From positions 62,001 to 126,000 of the forward strand of contig NZ_JAAAPL010000001.1 of assembly GCF_011317445.1 (NCBI RefSeq): 64,000 nt of DNA. The letters run 5' to 3'. The position numbers were made by a program, and so were the translations under genes. The notes under the pieces were generated by a model. That model did no database searches, was not told the DNA's origin, and worked only from the letters and a program-made list of their open reading frames with translations. Positions 52,815 through 61,427 of this stretch are shown here, one piece after another. Within the stretch, counting starts at the first letter, position 1; each line of letters begins with the position of its first letter. Source of the DNA: Chelativorans multitrophicus (GTDB lineage: Bacteria; Pseudomonadota; Alphaproteobacteria; Rhizobiales; Rhizobiaceae).

Positions 52815-53129
52815 ATGTTTATCGCAATGAATCGCTTCAAGGTCGTGGCAGGCCAGGAAGAGGCCTTCGAGCAGGTTTGGAAGAACAGGGATTCAAGCCT
52901 CGCCGAGATGGCAGGTTTTGTCGAATTTCGCCTGCTGCGCGGCCCGCAAAACGAGGAGGAAGGCTACACGCTCTATGCCTCCCACACGATCTGGAAAAGC
53001 CGGGACGATTTTGTTGCCTGGACGAAATCGGAGAATTTCCGCAATGCCCACAAGAATGCCGGCCAGAACAAAGGGCTATATAAGGGCCCGCCGGCTTTCG
53101 AGGGCTTTGAGAGTGTTGAGGGGGCGTAA
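52815..53129 (+). CDS. Haem-degrading monooxygenase, IsdG/HmuQ-like
   Basis: A 104-residue antibiotic-biosynthesis-monooxygenase fold protein: MFIAMNRFKVVAGQEEAFEQVWKNRD, FRLLRGPQNEEEGYTLYASHTIWKSRDDFVAWTKS and the candidate haem-ligand His in NAHKNAG (about residue 77). This matches the BhuQ/HmuQ branch of haem oxygenases from Brucella and Bradyrhizobium, which free iron from haem. The ATG is at 52815. It ends the receptor operon and makes up for the missing hmuS. Confidence 0.88.
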   Translation: MFIAMNRFKVVAGQEEAFEQVWKNRDSSLAEMAGFVEFRLLRGPQNEEEGYTLYASHTIWKSRDDFVAWTKSENFRNAHKNAGQNKGLYKGPPAFEGFESVEGA

Positions 53130-53169
53130 GGGCAATTTCCGCATGTTGGCCGCGCCAGAAAGCGCGCCG

Positions 53170-53715
53170 TTAGAATTTGCGGCTCACATAGATTGAGCCT
53201 TCCAACCCGAACCTCCACTCTAGCTCGGCGGCGCGCGTGATGCCGATGCGCGTGCCGCTTATGGCGCATGCTTTTGCGTTCGACAGATCCAGTCTGAAGG
53301 GCGGTTGATCGAGACCGCGCCCGTCAAGAGACCGGTCGATGCCGAGTGCCTCCCCTACCCGTCCCGGACCGGAACAGAGCTGTTTCAGGGAAATCGTCCG
53401 GCGGCGCTCCTGCATCAGTTCGATGCCCGCGGTGGGCTCCAGGGCACGGATGAGGACCCCGCTGCCCGGCAGGCAGACGAAGTTCAAACACCAATGAATA
53501 CCATAGGAACGGTAGACGTAGGCATGCGCAGGCGGGCCGAACATCGACCTGTTTCGGGCGGTAGGACCGCGGAAGCTGTGGGAGGCCGGCTCTTCTCGAT
53601 CATAGGCCTCGGTCTCGACGATAATGCCGCCCGCGGACCCGACGAAGAAATTCGCTCCGATCAGATCTTTCGCGACAACGACAGAGGGACGTGAAAAGAA
53701 AGCGGTAAGAGACAT
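53170..53715 (-). CDS. mpg: DNA-3-methyladenine glycosylase (Aag/MPG type)
   Basis: Base-excision repair enzyme for alkylated purines, 181 residues from ATG 53715. The family segments are [41 protein letters not shown] (catalytic Glu near residue 38), [25 protein letters not shown] and [13 protein letters not shown]. The flipping Tyr is in the YVYRSYG part. It is a single gene convergent with the haem operon. Confidence 0.93.
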   Translation of the reverse strand: MSLTAFFSRPSVVVAKDLIGANFFVGSAGGIIVETEAYDREEPASHSFRGPTARNRSMFGPPAHAYVYRSYGIHWCLNFVCLPGSGVLIRALEPTAGIELMQERRRTISLKQLCSGPGRVGEALGIDRSLDGRGLDQPPFRLDLSNAKACAISGTRIGITRAAELEWRFGLEGSIYVSRKF

Positions 53716-54013
53716 GATCAAGAAGAGGGTATCCAGACTGTCTGAATTGCAGGATGGAAGCGAGGGGTCAAGGCCGGAGTGCGGAAGCCGCTGTTAGCCT
53801 GCCCTATTGGAAAGCTGTTATACCCGTCCCAACTATCCTATCTTGAAAAAGCGGAGAAGGTGCGGATAGCCATATGAATGAATTCTCGCGTGGGCCTGGA
53901 GGCGGCGGCGGCAAACGCCGCCTGTTGACAACGCAGGCTCGCGAAAAAGCAAAATCGTCTTACAGCGAGTAATTTTGACCTTACGCAACACCATCTTTGA
54001 GGGCCGGAAGCGG
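53716..54013. other. Intergenic region before the transglycosylase gene
   Basis: These 298 bases lie between divergent genes. The composition drops in GC around 53815-53990. No gene, RNA or clear promoter box was identified. The first part should carry the mpg promoter and the last part the transglycosylase promoter. Confidence 0.35.
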
Positions 54014-54916
54014 ATGGCAGGCAGGCTCCTGCCGTCTGACGTTTCGGATCGCGCCGCCTCAAGCCCAGTGAAGCGGGCTTTGCGATGGCTTGTGCTCATG
54101 GCGCTTGCCGGGGTGTTCGCGCTTAGCATCCTGATCGCCTGGGCAATGGAAGGCACCCCGTGGAAAGAGATTGCCGACCAGCCTGCTTCCGCGCAAGCCG
54201 GGTATGTTCCCAGATCGGCATTCCCGCGGCATCTTGTCGATGCAGTGCTGGCGGTGGAGGATCGCCGCTTCTACGGACATTTCGGGCTGGATCTGCGGGG
54301 CATTGCCCGGGCCGTCGTCAGCAATTTCCGCGCCGGCGAGATCGTTCAGGGCGGAAGCACCATCACCCAACAGCTCATAAAGATCGCGTATCTGCAACAT
54401 GACCGGACATTCAAACGAAAGTTCCAGGAAGCGGTGATCGCGATCTGGCTGGAACAGAAGCTGGGCAAGGAAGAGATCCTTACCCGCTATCTCAACAGCA
54501 TCTATCTCGGCGCCGGCGCCACAGGAATGCCCGCTGCGGCGCGCGTCTATTTCCACAAGGACGTACAAGACATCGATCTTGCCGAATCGGCACTTCTTGC
54601 GGGCCTGATCCGCGCCCCTTCAATGCTCAATCCGTTGGAAAACCCCGAGGGTGCCAGAAAACGCGCGGAACTCGTTCTGGACCTCATGGTCATCGACGGC
54701 AGGCTGGACGCGGCAGAGGCCGAACAGGCAAAGCGGCGCTATGCGAAGTTGCGCCTTGCACCGGGCGCTCGCTCGCAGACACTGCCGGCGGCCGGAAACC
54801 TGGGCTCGGTCCCGGAATGCAACATCCAGGCCTGCACGCGGGCATACCGCTCGTTCCGCGCCTCCGACTGCACCTATCAGCCTTATAGTGGCCCGCGCCA
54901 GCTGTGTGAAAAATAG
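54014..54916 (+). CDS. GT51 transglycosylase with BA14K-like C-terminal tail
   Basis: A 300-residue membrane-anchored peptidoglycan glycosyltransferase: one helix (about 23-45), then the GT51 domain with the catalytic Glu in VEDRRFYGHFG, GGSTITQQLIK and AIWLEQKLGKEEILTRYLNSIYLG. No transpeptidase domain follows. The last 30 residues (CNIQACTRAYRSFRASDC, TYQPYSGPRQLC) resemble BA14K, a Cys-rich cell-surface module of Rhizobiales. ATG 54014 is preferred to TTG 53975. Whether the tail binds glycans is unproven. Confidence 0.87.
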   Translation: MAGRLLPSDVSDRAASSPVKRALRWLVLMALAGVFALSILIAWAMEGTPWKEIADQPASAQAGYVPRSAFPRHLVDAVLAVEDRRFYGHFGLDLRGIARAVVSNFRAGEIVQGGSTITQQLIKIAYLQHDRTFKRKFQEAVIAIWLEQKLGKEEILTRYLNSIYLGAGATGMPAAARVYFHKDVQDIDLAESALLAGLIRAPSMLNPLENPEGARKRAELVLDLMVIDGRLDAAEAEQAKRRYAKLRLAPGARSQTLPAAGNLGSVPECNIQACTRAYRSFRASDCTYQPYSGPRQLCEK

Positions 54917-54919
54917 AAC

Positions 54920-55210
54920 TCACACTTTCGACACGAAATCGGCGGCAATGCGCATTTCCCGCAGCGGACGGACCTTCGTGATCGTCTCGGAATAGATCGG
55001 ATGCGCCTTGTAGGCATGGAGTGCAGCCTCGTCGCGGAACTCCGCATAGACCACGACGTCGACTTCGGTCCCCAGCTGGTCGACCTTGCGGTTAAGGCCC
55101 ACTTCGAAGAACTCGCTGTGCGGAATCCGGCCGAGCCCATTTAGATCCTCGGCTATGCGCTGGATATCTTCCTCATTTTTCGCGCTGAAAAAGACAATGT
55201 GACGAATCAT
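54920..55210 (-). CDS. Dabb (stress-responsive A/B barrel) protein
   Basis: A 96-residue dimeric alpha/beta barrel: MIRHIVFFSAKNEEDIQRIAEDL, VDVVVYAEFRDEAALHAYKAHPIY and an acidic helix. The HPIY motif is typical. Functions are mostly unknown. It lies convergent to the transglycosylase gene with only 3 bases between the stops. Confidence 0.88.
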   Translation of the reverse strand: MIRHIVFFSAKNEEDIQRIAEDLNGLGRIPHSEFFEVGLNRKVDQLGTEVDVVVYAEFRDEAALHAYKAHPIYSETITKVRPLREMRIAADFVSKV

Positions 55211-55372
55211 GGGGCTGCCTCCAAGGCTCTGGCGGGAAAACGCGCCGTAGCGCAGCGGAAGTCAATACGAAAATGGGCCGCGCCGACAGGCGCCGCGACC
55301 CTTGGGCATTTCCAATGAATGTAGCAGATTCAGTCCAACTGATTCCGGTGGCGCATGGATGGCGATGCCCTG

Positions 55373-55846
55373 TCACGCCATTTCAGGCCGGATGCCGACG
55401 GCTGTCCGATCGATCACCTCCCGCAACGCGAAAGCGGAATTGAGCTTGATGACATGAGGCATGGCGGTCAGCCATTCCTTGTGGATGCGCTCGTAATCTT
55501 CGAGATCACGTGCGGTTATCCTCAGGATGTAATCATATTCGCCGGACATTAGGTGGCAGGAAAGCACGTTGGGGCAACGCTTCACCGCAGCCTCAAATTC
55601 GCTCAGGGTCTTCTCGAACTGCCCGGAGAGAGAAATATGCACGATCACCGTCATCCGGTGGCCAAGTGCCGCGTTTGAAATCCGGGCGTGGTAACCCTTG
55701 ATGGCGCCGGACTTTTCTAGATTGTCGAGCCGCCTTGAACAGGCCGACTGGGAGAGCCCCACCTTTTCCGCGAGGGTTGCGTTGGGCATGCGACCGTCCT
55801 CCTGAAGGGCGGTCAACATGGCAATATCAATCCTATCAAGGGGCAT
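55373..55846 (-). CDS. Lrp/AsnC-family regulator (probable ald regulator)
   Basis: A 157-residue regulator with an N-terminal HTH (about 5-55, [45 protein letters not shown]) and a C-terminal RAM domain that binds amino acids (about 65-150). It diverges from ald with 141 bases between the starts, the arrangement seen for AldR, which activates alanine dehydrogenase in response to alanine. Confidence 0.92.
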   Translation of the reverse strand: MPLDRIDIAMLTALQEDGRMPNATLAEKVGLSQSACSRRLDNLEKSGAIKGYHARISNAALGHRMTVIVHISLSGQFEKTLSEFEAAVKRCPNVLSCHLMSGEYDYILRITARDLEDYERIHKEWLTAMPHVIKLNSAFALREVIDRTAVGIRPEMA

Positions 55847-55987
55847 CGTTCGAAACTTCTCCTACAAAAAGCCCCAGTCACGCAAGAAATAACGAATTTG
55901 ACCGGAGCGAGCAAATATATTCACAAGGACCTTCCAGCCGGTTTGTGGTTCCCTAGAGCAATTGAACAAAGCCAGTTGGAGGTGGCA
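55847..55987. promoter_or_regulatory. Divergent promoter region, Lrp-like gene / ald
   Basis: A 141-base region that must hold both start signals. The stretch around 55880-55935 is AT-rich and contains several A/T-tract half-sites of the type Lrp proteins bind. No exact operator can be named. Confidence 0.4.
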
Positions 55988-57103
55988 ATGCGTATCGGAT
56001 GTCCCAAGGAAATCAAGAACCATGAATACCGGGTCGGCCTGACCCCGGGCTCGGTACGCGAATATATGGCCCACGGCCACGATGTGCTGGTCGAAACTGG
56101 CGCCGGTGCCGGGATCGGCGCGGATGACAATGCTTACCGAGCTGCGGGCGCAGAAATCGCCAAATCGGCCGAAGACGTGTTTGCCCGGTCGGACATGATC
56201 GTAAAGGTGAAAGAGCCGCAGCCTTCGGAATGGGTGCAACTTCGTGAAGGCCAGATCCTCTATACCTACCTCCACCTGGCTCCGGATCCTGAGCAAACCA
56301 AGGGCCTGCTCGAAAGCGGCGTGACGGCGGTTGCTTACGAAACCGTGACGGACGCGCATGGCGGCCTGCCGTTGCTTGCCCCGATGTCCGAAGTTGCCGG
56401 TCGCCTCGCGATCCAGGCGGGAGCTACGGCTCTGCAAAAGGCAAATGGCGGGCGCGGCGTGCTGCTTGGGGGCGTGCCGGGTGTGCTGCCTGGCAAGGTC
56501 GCCATCATCGGCGGTGGAGTGGTCGGGCTTAATGCGGCAAAAATGGCGGTGGGCCTCGGCGCCGACGTGACGATCATAGACCGGTCAATTCCACGGCTGC
56601 GCCAGCTGGATGACATCTTCAACGGGCGCATCCACACGCGCTATTCCACTGTCGAAGCGATCGAAGAAGAGTGCTTTTCAGCCGATGTGGTGGTCGGCGC
56701 GGTGCTCATTCCGGGTGCCGCCGCGCCAAAGCTCGTCACCCGCGAGATGCTTTCCGGCATGAAGAAAGGTGCCATTTTGGTGGATGTGGCGATCGATCAG
56801 GGCGGCTGCTTCGAGACCTCGCATGCCACCACCCATTCCGATCCGACCTATGAGGTGGACGGCATTATCCACTATTGCGTCGCGAACATGCCGGGTGCGG
56901 TGCCCGTCACCTCCGCGCATGCGCTCAACAACGCGACGCTGCACTATGGTTTGCAACTGGCCGGCAGGGGGCTAAGGGCTCTTGCGGACGACCAGCACCT
57001 GCGCAACGGCCTCAACGTGCATAAGGGCCGCATCACGAACCGCGCGGTGGCGGATTCTCTCGGCTATGAAATGATCGAGCCAAAGGCCGCCCTCGCCGCC
57101 TGA
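55988..57103 (+). CDS. ald: Alanine dehydrogenase
   Basis: Interconverts L-alanine and pyruvate plus ammonium with NAD. ATG 55988 (GGAGG upstream) gives 371 residues, the standard length. Landmarks: [20 protein letters not shown] (Arg15 substrate contact), [10 protein letters not shown] (Lys near 75), TYLHLAPD (His near 96), the NAD motif [17 protein letters not shown] (about 170-186) and [19 protein letters not shown] with Asp. Likely induced by alanine through the divergent Lrp-like regulator. Confidence 0.96.
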   Translation: MRIGCPKEIKNHEYRVGLTPGSVREYMAHGHDVLVETGAGAGIGADDNAYRAAGAEIAKSAEDVFARSDMIVKVKEPQPSEWVQLREGQILYTYLHLAPDPEQTKGLLESGVTAVAYETVTDAHGGLPLLAPMSEVAGRLAIQAGATALQKANGGRGVLLGGVPGVLPGKVAIIGGGVVGLNAAKMAVGLGADVTIIDRSIPRLRQLDDIFNGRIHTRYSTVEAIEEECFSADVVVGAVLIPGAAAPKLVTREMLSGMKKGAILVDVAIDQGGCFETSHATTHSDPTYEVDGIIHYCVANMPGAVPVTSAHALNNATLHYGLQLAGRGLRALADDQHLRNGLNVHKGRITNRAVADSLGYEMIEPKAALAA

Positions 57104-57117
57104 TGCGCGCCGGCCTC

Positions 57118-57145
57118 CTTTGTGCGTCTTTTTTGACGCACAAAG
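57118..57145. terminator. Hairpin with T6 loop after ald
   Basis: A perfect 11-bp inverted repeat (57118-57128 with 57135-57145) encloses six T residues. It lies 15 bases after the ald stop, between convergent genes. It lacks a following T-run on either strand, so termination may be weak or rho-aided. Confidence 0.5.
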
Positions 57146-57190
57146 CTGCTCGTAACCTGTCCGCCTGCTCGGGCGGACTTTGGCCAAGAA

Positions 57191-57766
57191 TTACGGGCGC
57201 AGCAGCACGTCCGCACGTGCATCGGAGGAAAGCTCCCTCACCGTCTCTTCCTTCCGCCAGACGGGAGAGAAACCAAGCTTTTGGTAAAGCGGCAGCGCCG
57301 CCGGGTGGTCGAGGGTACATGTCTCGACTGAAACGATGCGCGGCTGGTGTTCCCATGCCGCCTGAATTGCCGTTCCCAGGAACCAGCGGCCGAGGCCGCG
57401 CCCGACGGCATGCGGCATGAGTCCGAAATGCACGAGCCGGCACTCCTCTTCCGAAAGCAGACGCAATTCGAAGAAGCCGGCCGGCGCTCCGTCCATGTAA
57501 AGGACGCGAATATCGGTCTTCGGGCTGTCCAGCCTCTGCTTGAGATCGGCGTCGGAAAGCGTGAGCGCCGCCGTCCAATGCCAGTCCCGGCCGACACGGT
57601 CGTAGAGATATCGGTAAAAATGCAAGGGAATGGAACGGCACCGGAGCAGCGCCAACGGCATTCCCGAAGGGAAAAGCGGATGGCCGGGCGGGGGCGCATC
57701 CATCCGCAGGTGCGTCACCACTGCCGCCAGGGAACGCGCTTTGGAGAGGGGTTCCTTTCCGCTCAT
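57191..57766 (-). CDS. GNAT-family N-acetyltransferase downstream of sseA
   Basis: A 191-residue acetyltransferase. The acetyl-CoA loop is LMPHAVGRGLGRWFLGTAIQAAW (about 112-134) with the following strand IVSVETCTLDHPAALPLYQKLGFSPV. ATG 57766 overlaps the sseA stop as ATGA, so it is co-translated with the sulfurtransferase. The acceptor is unknown; the first 60 residues are not typical of the family core. Confidence 0.88.
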   Translation of the reverse strand: MSGKEPLSKARSLAAVVTHLRMDAPPPGHPLFPSGMPLALLRCRSIPLHFYRYLYDRVGRDWHWTAALTLSDADLKQRLDSPKTDIRVLYMDGAPAGFFELRLLSEEECRLVHFGLMPHAVGRGLGRWFLGTAIQAAWEHQPRIVSVETCTLDHPAALPLYQKLGFSPVWRKEETVRELSSDARADVLLRP

Positions 57767-58608
57767 TTGTCCCCCGTCACCACCGGCGTATCCTGATGCC
57801 TTCCCCACTCGCTCCAGGAGCCGTCATAAAGGCGGTTGTCCTTATGGCCGAGGGATTCGAGCGCTAGCGTGATCACCGCCGCCGTTACGCCGGAGCCACA
57901 GGAGGTCACGACTGGCCTTTCCAGATCAATGCCCGCGGCCTCCAGCTTTTCCCGGAGCCGATCAAGCGGCAGAAGCTCTCCGTTCTCCGATAGGGAGGCG
58001 GCAGGAACACTCACGGCTCCCGGCATATGGCCGCCGCGAAGGCCGAGGCGCGGCTCCGGCTCGGTGCCGGCAAAACGGCCCGCCGAGCGGGCATCGGCAA
58101 TCTGCGCTTCCTCTCGCTCGACGATGCGCCGCATCTCCTCGAAAGGAACCACCCGGCTCGCATCGAATTCAGAAACAAAGGCCGATGGAGCGATTTTCGT
58201 CCTCTCGCCCGTCACGGGGCGCCCCTCCGACCGCCAGCGCTCAAAGCCGCCGTCGAGCACGAAGACCTTCTTTGCGCCCATGACCCGGAAAAGCCACCAG
58301 GCGCGCGGGGCGGCCAAGAGGCCCGGCCCATCATAGACGACGATGGTGTCGTCCTTTGAGATGCCCATCGAACTCGCATGGCGCTCGAAGGTCAGCGGGT
58401 CGGGGAGCGCATGGGGCAGATCGGAATCCGTGTCGACGACGAGGTCGTGATCGAAGAACACCGCGCCGGGAATATGCGACGCCTCATATTCAGCCCGCGC
58501 GTCGCGGCCGGGGAAATACCAGGACCCGTCCACGATTGACAGGCCCGGACTGCCGAGACGTTCCTGCAGCCAATCGGGCGAAACGACAAAGGGGCTCTTT
58601 TCACTCAT
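57763..58608 (-). CDS. sseA: 3-mercaptopyruvate sulfurtransferase
   Basis: Moves sulfur from mercaptopyruvate to a thiophilic acceptor. A 281-residue protein with two rhodanese domains. The catalytic loop in the second is CGSGVTA (Cys near residue 235), the form that marks mercaptopyruvate over thiosulfate as donor. The first domain (IVDGSWYFPGRDARAEYEASHIPGAVFFDHD) lacks the Cys. ATG 58608 has AGGTGT upstream. It forms an operon with the GNAT gene. Confidence 0.94.
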   Translation of the reverse strand: MSEKSPFVVSPDWLQERLGSPGLSIVDGSWYFPGRDARAEYEASHIPGAVFFDHDLVVDTDSDLPHALPDPLTFERHASSMGISKDDTIVVYDGPGLLAAPRAWWLFRVMGAKKVFVLDGGFERWRSEGRPVTGERTKIAPSAFVSEFDASRVVPFEEMRRIVEREEAQIADARSAGRFAGTEPEPRLGLRGGHMPGAVSVPAASLSENGELLPLDRLREKLEAAGIDLERPVVTSCGSGVTAAVITLALESLGHKDNRLYDGSWSEWGRHQDTPVVTGDK

Positions 58609-58906
58609 GCTACACACCTGAAGCTAGGGTGATCATCCACCCAATTGCGCGGAAAGAAAAGATGAGGTCGCAACGATCGATGATGCCGAGGAACGTTGCT
58701 CCGGCAAAGGCAACATATGGCTGCCCGCGTAACAAAGTCTCGGATCACATGCGCTTTCTCCATCGGCTTTGATCTAACCTGCACCAAAAGCGTCCGCCAG
58801 AGGTTAGCGCGGGCTGTTATGAAGGAAACCTTCCACTTTGGTATTTCCCGAGGGGATGGCAAAGTGTCTCGCGCTGATGCTCGGACAGGATCTCGCGGAA
58901 GGTAAT
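58609..58906. other. Intergenic region between sseA and the lipase-like gene
   Basis: A 298-base divergent gap. I see no gene, repeat or known RNA motif. It should contain two promoters. An in-frame GTG at 58838 for the downstream gene exists but has no advantage over ATG 58907. Confidence 0.35.
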
Positions 58907-60109
58907 ATGGAACGAAACGCGATAAAGCTTATCGGCAGCCTGATCCTCATGGCTGCGGCCGTTCTTACCGCCGGCTGGCTGGTTGAACCATCACAGCCAG
59001 GCTCGTTCTACAGGATCGAGGAGGAGATAAAGGGGGCGCCGGGCGATATTCTTCGCGTCGCACCGTTTCCCGGCCCCGTTGCCAACGGGGCGCGGGCCTG
59101 GCGCGTGCTTTATGTCTCGACCGGGCTTTCGGGCGAGCCGATTGCCGTTTCCGGCGTGATTGCCGCGCCGGAGGAAAAGGCTCCCGCCGAGGGTAGGCCC
59201 GTGGTCGCCTGGGCCCATGGAACCACGGGGGTGACCAGCCGTTGCGCGCCCTCGCTGCGCGCGGACTTCTTCCAGCATGTTCCCGGCGTAACCGAGTTGC
59301 TCAGGAAGGGGTATGTGGTGGCGGCGACGGATTATCCCGGCCTCGGGACGCCCTCCCCTCATCCTTACCTTGTCGGCGAGAGCGAGGGGCGCGCAGTGCT
59401 CGACGCGGTTCGCGCAGCGGCCAAAGTGGAGAGCGCCGGGACGTCTAAGCGGTTTGCCGCCTGGGGCCATTCGCAGGGTGGACATGCCGCGCTCTTTGCC
59501 GGGCAGATCGCCGCGGATTATGCGCCGGAGCTCGAAATTGCCGGCGTGGCGGTCGCAGCACCTGCGACAAACCTCGCGGAGCTTGTGGACGATGATCTTC
59601 CGAGCAAGGCCGGAAAGGTGCTGACCGCACTTGCCATGTGGTCCTGGAACAAGGTCTTTGACGCTCCCCTGTCGCCTCTGCTCGATCCGGAAGCCATAGC
59701 GGCCATCGACCGCATCGCTGCCGATTGCATGGAGGATGTCCTTCAGGGTCTCGTTCTCGCGGAGCGGGAAAAGGCGATCGACGGGAACTTCATCCACGGT
59801 GATCTGACCCAGACCGAGCCCTGGAAGAGACTGCTCGAAGAAAACACGCCGGATGCCGGCAAGGCCGACGCCCCGCTTTTCATGGCGCAGGGCACCGCGG
59901 ACACAATTGTGCGGCCCCAGGTGACGCGCGATTTCGCCGAGCGCGCATGCCGAAGCGGCAGGCCGGTCCGTTTCATTGCCGGACCGGGGCTTGATCACAT
60001 GGGAATTCTGGCCGGCGCCACAGCCGATGTCGTAGAATGGATTTCAGATCGCCTCGCTGGCAGCCCCGCGCCTAGCGATTGCGCGGACCTGCCGACCGTA
60101 CGTTATTGA
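58907..60109 (+). CDS. Secreted lipase-like alpha/beta hydrolase
   Basis: A 400-residue hydrolase. The N terminus (IKLIGSLILMAAAVLTAGWLV, 6-26) is a signal peptide or anchor. The nucleophile elbow is GHSQGG (Ser near residue 188), with WAHGTTGVTSRCAPSL forming the oxyanion region. The acid is probably in GTADTIV, and the His is in GLDHMGIL near 365. This pattern matches the secretory lipase (LIP) family of alpha/beta hydrolases. Two Cys near 107 and 293 may pair. The natural ester is unknown. Confidence 0.88.
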   Translation: MERNAIKLIGSLILMAAAVLTAGWLVEPSQPGSFYRIEEEIKGAPGDILRVAPFPGPVANGARAWRVLYVSTGLSGEPIAVSGVIAAPEEKAPAEGRPVVAWAHGTTGVTSRCAPSLRADFFQHVPGVTELLRKGYVVAATDYPGLGTPSPHPYLVGESEGRAVLDAVRAAAKVESAGTSKRFAAWGHSQGGHAALFAGQIAADYAPELEIAGVAVAAPATNLAELVDDDLPSKAGKVLTALAMWSWNKVFDAPLSPLLDPEAIAAIDRIAADCMEDVLQGLVLAEREKAIDGNFIHGDLTQTEPWKRLLEENTPDAGKADAPLFMAQGTADTIVRPQVTRDFAERACRSGRPVRFIAGPGLDHMGILAGATADVVEWISDRLAGSPAPSDCADLPTVRY

Positions 60110-60127
60110 ATCTACGCATCGTTCTTT

Positions 60128-60151
60128 CCGAAAACCGTTTCCGGTTTTCGG
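60128..60151. repeat. Hairpin repeat between lipase-like gene and cysK (copy 2)
   Basis: A perfect 10-bp stem CCGAAAACCG with CGGTTTTCGG and a 4-base loop, continuing into GGCCGGTGC. It closely matches copy 1 at 15522-15547 in sequence and in position beside a minus-strand stop codon. It probably marks the end of the cysK and lipase transcripts. Confidence 0.7.
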
Positions 60152-60161
60152 GCCGGTGCGC

Positions 60162-61202
60162 TTAGCTGGCCGCCACCTGTTCGAATGGCACCGGTATTTC
60201 CGATCTTCCTTCCATCCAGGCGGGAACGGGAAGCTTCTTTTCACGCAGGAAGGCAGGATTGAAGAGCTTCGACTGATAGCGCGTGCCGTAATCGGCCAGA
60301 ATCGTAACGATCGTGTGGCCGGGGCCCAGTTCCCTTGCCATTCGAATCGCGCCAGCGATGTTGATGCCGGTCGACCCGCCCAGGCACAGCCCTTCTTCCT
60401 GCACGAGCGAAAAGATGATCGGCAGCGCCTCCTCATCGGGAATCTGAAAGGAAAAGTCCGGCTGGAAATCTTCCAAATTCGCCGTGATGCGCCCCTGCCC
60501 GATTCCTTCGGTGATCGAACTCCCCTCCGATTTCAATTCGCCAGCGGTGTAGTAGCTGAAAAGGGCAGCGCCAAGCGGATCGGCCAGCGCCACCTTGACG
60601 TCCGGGTTCCTGGCCTTGAGGCCCGCCGACACGCCCGCAAGCGTGCCGCCAGTACCAACGGCGGAGACGAAGCCGTCCACCTTGCCGCCCGTCTGGCGCC
60701 AGATCTCTTCGGCTGTGGTGCGGATGTGGCCGTCGCGGTTCGCCACATTGTCAAACTGGTTGGCCCAGATGGCGCCGCTCGCCTCGGTGCGGGCAAGCTG
60801 TTCGGCGAGGCGGCCCGAAACCTTCACGTAATTGTTGGGGTTCTTGTACGGGACAGCCGGCACCTCGATCAGCTCCGCTCCGAGGATGCGAAGTGCATCC
60901 TTCTTCTCCTGGCTTTGCGTATCGGGAATGACGATTACGGTGCGATAGCCCAGGGCCTTGGCGACGACGGTAAGGCCAATCCCCGTATTTCCGGCCGTGC
61001 CCTCCACGATCACGCCGCCCGGCCGCAGCAGGCCACGCTTCTCGGCATCGCGAATGATGAAGAGCCCGGCCCGGTCCTTCACGGACTGCCCGGGATTCAT
61101 GAACTCCGCCTTACCATAGATCTCGCAGCCGGTCTCCTCGGAAGCCCGTTTCAGGCGGATAAGTGGCGTATTGCCAATGGCTTCGATGACGGTCTGGTAC
61201 AT
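60162..61202 (-). CDS. cysK: Cysteine synthase A
   Basis: Makes cysteine from O-acetylserine and sulfide. A 346-residue PLP enzyme: TIGNTPLIRL-type start (IEAIGNTPLIRLKRA), PLP Lys in NPGQSVKDRAG (about residue 42), EGTAGNTGIGL for the cofactor phosphate neighbourhood, GTGGTLAGVSAGL and GGSTGINIAGAI. The GTAGNTG form and length belong to the long rhizobial variant. A cystathionine beta-synthase activity cannot be fully excluded. The gene stands alone. Confidence 0.92.
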   Translation of the reverse strand: MYQTVIEAIGNTPLIRLKRASEETGCEIYGKAEFMNPGQSVKDRAGLFIIRDAEKRGLLRPGGVIVEGTAGNTGIGLTVVAKALGYRTVIVIPDTQSQEKKDALRILGAELIEVPAVPYKNPNNYVKVSGRLAEQLARTEASGAIWANQFDNVANRDGHIRTTAEEIWRQTGGKVDGFVSAVGTGGTLAGVSAGLKARNPDVKVALADPLGAALFSYYTAGELKSEGSSITEGIGQGRITANLEDFQPDFSFQIPDEEALPIIFSLVQEEGLCLGGSTGINIAGAIRMARELGPGHTIVTILADYGTRYQSKLFNPAFLREKKLPVPAWMEGRSEIPVPFEQVAAS

Positions 61203-61427
61203 GGCGGATCCTCGCTGGTCACGGGCTACGGCGACTGGTGCACGGACAGTATGTCGCCCTGCGAACCTAAAAACCGGTCATCCCTGTTGCAAGTTCTTGT
61301 TTTTGCGCCGTCCACAAAGCGTTGGCAAAATGCTTCGGTCATTCTGCCCCCAAGCGGACAGTTTTTCCGTTGCGCTGCTCCGGCGTTTGAGGGAGGCCGG
61401 AAAAGCCGCCCTCCCTGGGAGTTACAA

